NCBI GenBank assembly: GCA_023228195.1
Contig: JALOBR010000040.1
Location: forward strand, 1 to 11,458
Reading direction: 5' to 3'
DNA: 11,458 bases
Source: Candidatus Omnitrophota bacterium
Lineage (GTDB): Bacteria > Omnitrophota > Gorgyraeia > Duberdicusellales > 4484-171
The notes beneath the pieces were generated by a model. The model was given only the letters and a program-made list of their open reading frames with translations, did not search any database and was not told where the DNA came from. The position numbers and the translations under genes were made by a program. Positions 6,493-11,458 of this stretch are shown here, piece by piece (within the stretch, counting starts at the first letter, position 1; every line of letters starts with the position of its first letter).

Positions 6493-6620
6493 AGCTTATA
6501 TTGGAACCGGGCCCTTGCCTCCCGTCCGCTTAAAGCGGATGAAGCCCCTTTCTGCTATTTTCCCGAGCACACCGAAGACTTACCGCGTAACTTTGCCCAC
6601 TAGAACGCCCTATCCCATTT
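6493..6620 (-). ncRNA. Candidate structured leader or small RNA upstream of queD
   Basis: The 183-base gap between murI and queD has no gene. Its queD-proximal part (6493-6600) is about 55% G+C by my count, clearly above the neighbouring genes. In minus-strand RNA, 6548-6509 can fold as a hairpin: GGG/CCC outer pairs, GCUUC with GAGGC, then UCCGC with GCGGA around a UUUAA loop. AUAGC (6558-6554) can also pair with GCUAU (6495-6491), which includes the first two bases of the queD ATG, so folding could mask the start. This would suit a regulatory leader for preQ0 synthesis, but it does not match the preQ1-I or preQ1-II consensus I know. It could also be a dispersed repeat or part of the murI 3' end. 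Confidence 0.35.
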
Positions 6621-6675
6621 CCTACATAGAAAATATTTAGGTAACCAGGCTACTTAGCTGGAAAAAAGATCAATC

Positions 6676-7485
6676 TTATTCAAAATCATTTATCACTCGC
6701 GGCAAAGGTATACTCCTTTTCAGGAATAATCCTGCGCGCTTCATGAAAGCCTTTGGCTCGTCAGTAACATAAAATTCTCTTCTTACGGTTCGATTCTTCT
6801 TGCTGCGCAATAAATTATTTTGCGCAAGGACACCCTTTGCATGTAAAGCCACTTCTGTTGCCGAATCAACAATGCAAACCCCTTTTAAGTAAGCCGCGAT
6901 TTGCTTCTTTAAAAGCGGGTAGTGCGTACATCCTAATATAATTACATCGATACCTGATTTTTTAAAAGTTTTTAAATACATCTCAATAATACTTTTTACG
7001 ATTGTACCTTCTAAAATCCCCTCTTCAACCAACGGTACAAATAAAGGGCAGGCTTTCGAATAAATTTTTGCCGTTTTATCATTTTTTAAAATAGCCTTTT
7101 CGTAACTTTTACTGTTTATGGTTGACCTTGTCCCCACAACCGCAATTTTTCTGCTCTTAGATACTTTAAGCGCCTTCACCGCTCCCGCCTCAACGACGCC
7201 GATAAGCGGAACGCTAAAAATGTCTTTAAGAGAGTTAAGCGCAAGGCTTGACGCGGTGTTACAAGCAATTACTATAATTTTAACTTTCTTCTTTAATAAG
7301 AAAAGAATATTTTCTGTGCTGAATTTTATTATGGTAGACTTTGATTTGTTGCCATACGGAACTCTTGCCGTATCTCCGAAATAAATGATATCTTCATTCG
7401 GCAGTAGCCTCTCTATTTCCTTAAAAACAGTAAGCCCGCCTACTCCGGAATCAAAAATGCCTATTGCCCCGTCTTTCATGGTCAA
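6676..7485 (-). CDS. murI: Glutamate racemase
   Basis: MurI makes D-glutamate from L-glutamate for peptidoglycan stem peptides; cytoplasmic and independent of cofactors. The 269 residues carry the family signatures: IFDSGVGGLTV (10-20), YFGDTARVPYG (35-45), the catalytic Cys75 in ACNTASS, and Cys186 in LGCTHYPLL. Two starts are possible: TTG at 7485, with AAGGAG (7496-7491) five bases upstream, or ATG at 7479, eleven bases from it. Shine-Dalgarno spacing favours TTG; only two residues differ. It follows the amidase gene by 17 bases, so the two cell-wall genes are probably one transcript. Confidence 0.97.
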   Translation of the reverse strand: MTMKDGAIGIFDSGVGGLTVFKEIERLLPNEDIIYFGDTARVPYGNKSKSTIIKFSTENILFLLKKKVKIIVIACNTASSLALNSLKDIFSVPLIGVVEAGAVKALKVSKSRKIAVVGTRSTINSKSYEKAILKNDKTAKIYSKACPLFVPLVEEGILEGTIVKSIIEMYLKTFKKSGIDVIILGCTHYPLLKKQIAAYLKGVCIVDSATEVALHAKGVLAQNNLLRSKKNRTVRREFYVTDEPKAFMKRAGLFLKRSIPLPRVINDFE

Positions 7486-7490
7486 ATTGT

Positions 7491-7496
7491 CTCCTT
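7491..7496 (-). promoter_or_regulatory. Ribosome binding site of murI (decides TTG versus ATG)
   Basis: AAGGAG on the minus strand, five bases before TTG 7485 and eleven before ATG 7479. The shorter spacing favours the TTG start. Confidence 0.6.
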
Positions 7497-7502
7497 AAAA
7501 TT

Positions 7503-8546
7503 TTAATAGCCGGCCTCTTTACCTTTATTGCTTGCAAAATTATTATACTGCTTGTTCATAGAAACCACCGCCAAAGCAATTGCTTCTGCAATTTGCTTTT
7601 GATAGGAAGCTTTTCTGAGCCACTTTTCTTCATATTTATTGCTCAAATAACCGGTTTCAACCAACACAGAAGGGACGTAAGCGAGCCGCAGCACATAAAA
7701 AGGCGCTTTTTTAGGTTGACGTATCGAAAATCCTAAATTTTTGAAAGAAAAATAAAGTGAATGCGACATCTCAACCGACAATGAATAATTTTTGGTAAGC
7801 GATAAATCCCAGAGAATCGCTTCTATGTCCGGATTAATCTTTTTTACACGAAATTTTTCTGACTTAGCCAGTTTAAGAGCACGTTCCTGGCTGTTAAAAC
7901 GGTTTGGCGAAAGATAATATACCTCCGCTCCTCTAAAACGTTTTGAACGGTTGGAATTACCATGGATACTTATAAAAACATCGGCCTTGTTGCGCTTTGC
8001 CACGTTTACTCTTCCCTGCAAAGAGACATAAACATCCCTGTCTCGCGTAAGTACTACCTTAAGCCCGCGTTCTTCCAGTTCTTTTTTAAGATATTTGGCT
8101 ATTTTTAGATTTAAATCTTTTTCCTTCATGCCCCTGCAGGATATGGCTCCCGGATCCTTTCCCCCATGACCAGGATCAACGACAACCGTTTTTATGATAA
8201 ATATAGATTTGGGGAACGCTGGCTCTTTGGAAAAAATTGTTTTCTCAATGTCGCGCGGCACAAAAAGCCTGCCATCTGAATATTGCGGCGGGCAAGAAAG
8301 CGTAGAAATAGAGCCGTTAAAATAAATAACGTTCGAATTTAAAATTAACCGTATATCATTTCCGCTGGGAAAAATTTTTACAACATCATCCAGGGTATCA
8401 AAATCATATTGCAGGTTGTGCTTTTTACAAAAATCATCTATAAATATATAGTCTGGCTGCCCGTATCCACTACCAGCGTATCTACTGGGAGTTGTAGCGC
8501 AGCCTGCAAAAATTAGGATTATAAGCAAAAGATAAAATCTTTTCAT
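7503..8546 (-). CDS. N-acetylmuramoyl-L-alanine amidase, lipoprotein, Amidase_3 family
   Basis: Zinc amidase that cleaves the bond between N-acetylmuramic acid and L-Ala in peptidoglycan, used in cell separation or wall turnover. Starting at ATG 8546 (MKRFYLL...), the 347-residue protein has a lipoprotein signal with lipobox FAGC and Cys16, so it should be anchored in the envelope. Residues about 31-105 resemble the copper-amine-oxidase N-terminal-like domain often found before such enzymes (VIYFNG, RLFVPRDIE). The Amidase_3 domain (about 118-330) holds VDPGHGG (His127), KEKDLNL (Glu142), ISIHGNS (His195) and VLVETGYLSN (Glu297), a complete zinc and catalytic set. An in-frame ATG at 8567 would add seven residues before the signal and place the TATAAT box inside the gene. 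murI follows. Confidence 0.94.
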   Translation of the reverse strand: MKRFYLLLIILIFAGCATTPSRYAGSGYGQPDYIFIDDFCKKHNLQYDFDTLDDVVKIFPSGNDIRLILNSNVIYFNGSISTLSCPPQYSDGRLFVPRDIEKTIFSKEPAFPKSIFIIKTVVVDPGHGGKDPGAISCRGMKEKDLNLKIAKYLKKELEERGLKVVLTRDRDVYVSLQGRVNVAKRNKADVFISIHGNSNRSKRFRGAEVYYLSPNRFNSQERALKLAKSEKFRVKKINPDIEAILWDLSLTKNYSLSVEMSHSLYFSFKNLGFSIRQPKKAPFYVLRLAYVPSVLVETGYLSNKYEEKWLRKASYQKQIAEAIALAVVSMNKQYNNFASNKGKEAGY

Positions 8547-8553
8547 AACAAAA

Positions 8554-8581
8554 ATTATATCATTCATTACATAAAAAGCAA
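8554..8581 (-). promoter_or_regulatory. Sigma-70-type promoter of the amidase gene
   Basis: TTGCTT (8581-8576), 16-base spacer, then a perfect TATAAT (8559-8554). Seven bases separate TATAAT from ATG 8546, so the expected transcript start falls on or next to the A of ATG. This implies a leaderless mRNA, consistent with the lack of any Shine-Dalgarno site before either possible start. Confidence 0.55.
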
Positions 8582-8704
8582 AAAAATTAACCGTGGCTGA
8601 AGGCGCACCGAATTAGCAGATACAGCAGGATTAATTCATATTTTCGCCTCTTCTAATAATTGTTTTGAGAAGAATTGTTAAACAAACAAGCAGGAATGAG
8701 GGTG
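8582..8704. other. Gene-free spacer with repeat-like words
   Basis: No ORF or RNA gene is visible in this gap between the isomerase-like gene and the amidase promoter. The promoter-proximal half (about 8590-8640) reads on the minus strand like word-repeat DNA (CTGCTGTATCTGCTAATTCG, then CAGCCACGGTTAATTTTT), in the style of the other spacers here but without good inverted arms. CTTCT and AGAAG (about 8652-8676) can pair weakly. Confidence 0.35.
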
Positions 8705-10126
8705 TTATCGACTATACCGAAAAAGAAAAGATTTATCCTCTAACGTAAGATGGGTGGCTTTACTTATAATTTTAAGTTTCTCAATATTTTTTTTAAGTGT
8801 TGCCGGAGAAATTCCTTCTAAGGTGCTTGTATAATCTAAGGCAAGCAAAAATACATAGAACGTATTCTTATCCGCAAATGCGGCCTGATAAGAATGGTGG
8901 TTCCAATCACTGCCGATAAAAACGAAAATCATCCTGTCGCCGAAGGCCCTGCTGAACGCCTTATCCACCTTTCTAATTATCTCTTTTGAAGGATAAAAAT
9001 AAAGCACTACTTCAATGAACTTTTGTTTATTTGAAATTCTTTCTTTAACTTCCTTAATGACCTGGCTTAGATTTAATAAATTTATATCACCGGTTTTACT
9101 TCCTTCAATCTTTCTCATCGCATCTTTATATTTTTCAACGAATTCCTGATCGACAAAATTTATGTCCTTAAAAGCGCTATAGAATGCAACAAATGCCTGG
9201 AAAAAATACATTTGGCTCATCAGTGATGCCACAGGATTATCTATTTTTGCTTTCAACTTAATGGGAAGAAATAAACTGTTTTTTGCCTTCAAAAATCCTG
9301 TTGTTTTTACGCTGAAGTTCTCTTTTTTGGAACCCAGTGATTCCTGGAAAAGCTGCACAATCCACGAAGAAAAGCTTGCGCCAAGGTTGCCTTTTACCTG
9401 CGGAAAGAAATAAGCCGGTTCTTTATCCTTATATTCTTCAGCGAATAGATAAGCTTCGTGGCGCGAATTATCGAGGGAAGATAAATAAATATCATAAACC
9501 TGTTTAAGCTTGTTTATGTTTTGCTTCATAAGCAAAAATAAAGGAAGAAAAAATATAAGCGTATGCGGACAAGAAAATCTTCCGCCTACATCAGCCTGCG
9601 CGTCAAACTGGATATGCCTCATTTGGACCCCTTTCCAACCAAGAGTTTCAAGTTTTTCAAAAGCTAAAGGATCAGCCAGCCACAGGAAATGTTTCTGCCA
9701 ATTACTTCCAAAAACTTCCCGCAAAGTTAAAGACAAAAGCTGAGTTTCCTGGGTCGTTCCGGATTTTGAAATAGCGATGACAAGGGTTTTGTTGATATTT
9801 TTGATTTTTTTAAGTATAGCTTTTGTTGCGGCAGGATCCAGGCTATCAAGAGCAAAAAGTTTATGCCCCTTAAAAAGAGAAAAAAGCGTTTTAATCCCGT
9901 TTATGGAACCACCCATGCCCACAAAAATAAAGTTTTCTTTTCCTTCTAAAAGCGGCGAAATGCCCGATAAGGAATCTTCTATCAGGTTAAAAGGCGTAAT
10001 TCTTGCCCATCCAAGGCGCCTCTTGTCACCGTCAAACCCTATTTTCCTATAAGGGTTATTCGAAGAGATTTCCTCTTTATCTTTGCCTTGTGCCTCTAAA
10101 AAATATTGTTCTAATCTATCCATCAT
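8705..10126 (-). CDS. Divergent phosphoglucose isomerase-like protein (SIS domains)
   Basis: A 473-residue protein with the double sugar-isomerase fold of glucose-6-phosphate isomerase, which interconverts glucose-6-phosphate and fructose-6-phosphate. Visible family blocks are GMGGS (70-74), SKSGTTQET (120-128, sugar-phosphate binding), GGRFS (181-185), and QES in LFQESLGSKK (261-263, catalytic Glu263). After this it departs: where bacterial enzymes usually read NPFDQP, this has NFVDQE (323-328), and the C-terminal HSxGQxxKGG-like block appears as HHSYQAAFADK (410-420), keeping a Gln and a Lys in looser spacing. It may be the cell's working isomerase or a paralogue with another sugar-phosphate substrate. 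Start is ATG 10126 or the adjacent ATG 10123. It has its own promoter. Confidence 0.82.
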   Translation of the reverse strand: MMDRLEQYFLEAQGKDKEEISSNNPYRKIGFDGDKRRLGWARITPFNLIEDSLSGISPLLEGKENFIFVGMGGSINGIKTLFSLFKGHKLFALDSLDPAATKAILKKIKNINKTLVIAISKSGTTQETQLLSLTLREVFGSNWQKHFLWLADPLAFEKLETLGWKGVQMRHIQFDAQADVGGRFSCPHTLIFFLPLFLLMKQNINKLKQVYDIYLSSLDNSRHEAYLFAEEYKDKEPAYFFPQVKGNLGASFSSWIVQLFQESLGSKKENFSVKTTGFLKAKNSLFLPIKLKAKIDNPVASLMSQMYFFQAFVAFYSAFKDINFVDQEFVEKYKDAMRKIEGSKTGDINLLNLSQVIKEVKERISNKQKFIEVVLYFYPSKEIIRKVDKAFSRAFGDRMIFVFIGSDWNHHSYQAAFADKNTFYVFLLALDYTSTLEGISPATLKKNIEKLKIISKATHLTLEDKSFLFRYSR

Positions 10127-10137
10127 AATGCCTTAAA

Positions 10138-10165
10138 ATTATAACAGGATTTTTTTTAATTGCAA
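10138..10165 (-). promoter_or_regulatory. Extended -10 promoter of the isomerase-like gene
   Basis: TTGCAA (10165-10160), a 16-base spacer containing a run of eight A, then TGTTATAAT, an extended -10 with perfect TATAAT at 10143-10138. Eleven bases lie between TATAAT and ATG 10126, giving a predicted untranslated leader of only about four or five bases. Confidence 0.55.
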
Positions 10166-10172
10166 TGCTAGA

Positions 10173-10261
10173 CACAAATTACCACTGATTAGAAACTAAC
10201 GACCAGGAATAAATCCTTCCCGTGTTCGTGGCAATCCATCTTAAATTTGCAGCAATTCGTG
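10173..10261. repeat. Imperfect palindrome of CACGAATT-type words
   Basis: Two 39-base arms, 10173-10211 and 10223-10261, are imperfect reverse complements around an 11-base loop. By hand alignment 22 of 39 positions pair perfectly; of the 17 mismatches, nine become G-U pairs in minus-strand RNA, three in plus-strand RNA and five are true mismatches. Minus-strand words include CACGAATTG, GCCACGAACACG and GGTAATTTGTGTC. It fills the gap after the GGDEF gene and ends just upstream of the next promoter. Confidence 0.65.
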
Positions 10262-10265
10262 CTCA

Positions 10266-11231
10266 TTAAAACCAGCAAACTTTATTTCTACCAGAAATCT
10301 TAGCCTGGTAAAGCGCTTTATCGGCCGTTTCCATTAAAACATCCGAATATAAAGTGTTTTGAGGGAAACTGCTTACTCCGGCGCTTATAGTCGCGCTTAA
10401 CGTTTCATCGAAAGCTTTTATTATTTGTTGGGAAACTTTACTCCGTATTCTCTCCCCAACTACTATCGCGGACATTTTATCCGTTTCAGGTAAGATTAAG
10501 GAGAATTCCTCTCCTCCAAACCTGGCTAACGAATCTATTTCTCTTATATTTTGCTTTATAATTTTTGCTATCTCCTTCAAAACGGCATCACCCACCAAAT
10601 GGCCATAGGTATCATTTATCTTTTTAAAGTTATCAACATCAATCATTATGAATGATAGTTTTAAAGAAAATTTCTGCGCGCGCTCGAACTCTTCGATAAA
10701 TCTCATTACAAGATAACGCCGGTTATAAGTTTCGGTTAAAGTATCATATATGGATAGCTGCTGGAATCTATCATAAAGGTTTATCCTCTCTATACAAAGC
10801 TCAAGAAGCTTTCTTAAAAGATCTTGGTGCCCGATAATTTTTTTCGAATCAGTTTTTACATATAGGCTGTTTATTTCATCACCAAATACAAATTGCAGAT
10901 ATTTGCTTTCATTGTCAGGACGGCTGAATTCTACGGCTTCTACTTCGCCAAGATATTTTATTTCTTCAGAAAAAACCTTAAAAAGTTCTTTCTTGTTAAG
11001 AAAAGGAGAAATCTTGCGCATAAGATCATAAAAAAAGAAATGCTCAGACATTTGTTTTTCTAAGGCATCTATATTCTTTTTCAAAGGATTGAGCTCTTTT
11101 TCTAACTCATCTATTCTAACCAACAGTTGCTCTTTCTTCCTGAAATTCCTATTCAGGAATCTTTTTAACAGAAGTATTTCTTCAACAATAAATATGATTA
11201 TTAATAGAAAAATTACTGCCCGGTAAAACAT
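10266..11231 (-). CDS. Membrane-anchored diguanylate cyclase (GGDEF)
   Basis: Predicted to make cyclic di-GMP from two GTP. The 321 residues begin with one membrane segment (about 5-23), followed by a charged coiled coil (about 30-62), a weakly defined middle region that could be a GAF-like sensor (about 65-155), and a GGDEF domain (about 157-319). The active-site motif is GGEEF (239-243), an accepted active variant. The product-inhibition site RxxD is intact as REID (230-233), five residues before it. IMIDVDNFKKINDTYGH (195-211) holds the metal-binding Asp and the usual Phe-Lys-x-x-Asn-Asp block. The start overlaps the end of the upstream GGDEF gene by 19 bases. The signal sensed is unknown. 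Confidence 0.93.
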   Translation of the reverse strand: MFYRAVIFLLIIIFIVEEILLLKRFLNRNFRKKEQLLVRIDELEKELNPLKKNIDALEKQMSEHFFFYDLMRKISPFLNKKELFKVFSEEIKYLGEVEAVEFSRPDNESKYLQFVFGDEINSLYVKTDSKKIIGHQDLLRKLLELCIERINLYDRFQQLSIYDTLTETYNRRYLVMRFIEEFERAQKFSLKLSFIMIDVDNFKKINDTYGHLVGDAVLKEIAKIIKQNIREIDSLARFGGEEFSLILPETDKMSAIVVGERIRSKVSQQIIKAFDETLSATISAGVSSFPQNTLYSDVLMETADKALYQAKISGRNKVCWF

Positions 11232-11458
11232 ATTCTATTCTTCCCTTCTTTTTTCGCTTTATATAAATACTGATCGGCACGATTAATTAGATCGTTCAAT
11301 TCTAAACCGTCTTCTGGATACAAAACAGCTCCGATAGATACCGTAAAAACTATTGTTTTTCTACGAAAGCTTATCTTGGCACTTTCAACATTTTTCTGTA
11401 TACTTTGAGCCACCTTAACAAGCCTTTCTTTATCGCATTCAATAAGCGCGACAACAAA
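11213..11458 (-). CDS. GGDEF-domain protein, C-terminal part, cut by the window edge
   Basis: Open frame running in from the right edge, giving the last 81 residues of a second GGDEF protein. The first residue visible is Phe, followed by VVALIECDKERLVK, which fits the position just after GGDE of the GGDEF motif, so the active site lies a few bases outside the window. Further family features are VSIGAVLYPEDG and NRADQYLYKAKKEGKNRICF. A GTG at 11413 could pass for a start, but the coding frame clearly continues upstream of it. Its stop overlaps the next GGDEF gene by 19 bases, so the two are cotranscribed. Catalytic status cannot be judged here. Confidence 0.9.
   Translation of the reverse strand, partial: FVVALIECDKERLVKVAQSIQKNVESAKISFRRKTIVFTVSIGAVLYPEDGLELNDLINRADQYLYKAKKEGKNRICFTGQ

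Noticed and set aside
6493..6675. tRNA or known preQ1 riboswitch in the queD leader
   Set aside because: No cloverleaf or T-loop could be built, and the sequence does not fit the preQ1-I or preQ1-II consensus; preQ1-III was not testable by eye.
6656..6680. AAGAT/ATCTT plus T run just after the murI stop, terminator-like
   Set aside because: The stem is AT-only and the loop is too short for a convincing terminator.
8547..8567. Seven-residue extension of the amidase from ATG 8567
   Set aside because: It places hydrophobic residues before the lysine-arginine start of a good lipoprotein signal and puts the TATAAT box within the gene.
1..11458. CRISPR array, transposase, integrase, phage or toxin-antitoxin genes
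   Set aside because: No regularly spaced identical repeats and no such protein motifs are present; the repeat words found are imperfect and arranged as palindromes.

Overview
The window is a chromosomal piece from an AT-rich bacterium. All fourteen recognisable genes (twelve complete, one complete but divergent, one cut by the right edge) lie on the minus strand, so transcription runs from high to low coordinates. The gene content (class I two-subunit fumarase, glutamate racemase, a lipoprotein amidase, preQ0 synthesis, an EF-P with an unusual tip, short orphan membrane proteins) and the word-repeat spacers suggest an uncultivated Gram-negative lineage of the PVC/Omnitrophota kind. That placement rests on gene style and memory of similar genomes, not on a search, and is tentative. 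I see no phage, transposase, CRISPR, tRNA or rRNA.

In transcription order from the right: two overlapping GGDEF proteins (the first partial) suggest cyclic di-GMP signalling. After a palindromic spacer comes a divergent phosphoglucose-isomerase-like protein with its own promoter. A second spacer and second promoter lead into a cell-wall pair, N-acetylmuramoyl-L-alanine amidase and glutamate racemase (murI). A 183-base GC-rich, structured gap precedes queD, queC and queE, which make the 7-deazaguanine precursor preQ0 for queuosine-type tRNA modification. queE overlaps the fumarase alpha gene by 4 bases; that gene overlaps a small membrane protein gene, followed by efp. After a large inverted-repeat spacer come the fumarase beta gene, a second small membrane protein, RNase PH (rph) and a lipoprotein.

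The most unusual points are these. (1) The two fumarase subunits, normally adjacent, are separated by a membrane protein gene, efp and a repeat; each subunit gene is directly followed by a small membrane protein, and the two membrane proteins look alike at their C-terminal halves. (2) EF-P carries Asn where the modified Lys or Arg normally sits. (3) Several gene gaps hold imperfect palindromes built from repeated short words; two of them have mismatches biased toward G-U pairs in minus-strand RNA, as if folding in the transcript matters. (4) A structured GC-rich leader precedes the preQ0 genes. (5) Two promoters place the predicted transcript start on or within a few bases of the start codon. 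I see no single clearly new multi-gene system; the fumarase/membrane-protein arrangement and the spacer elements are the best leads.
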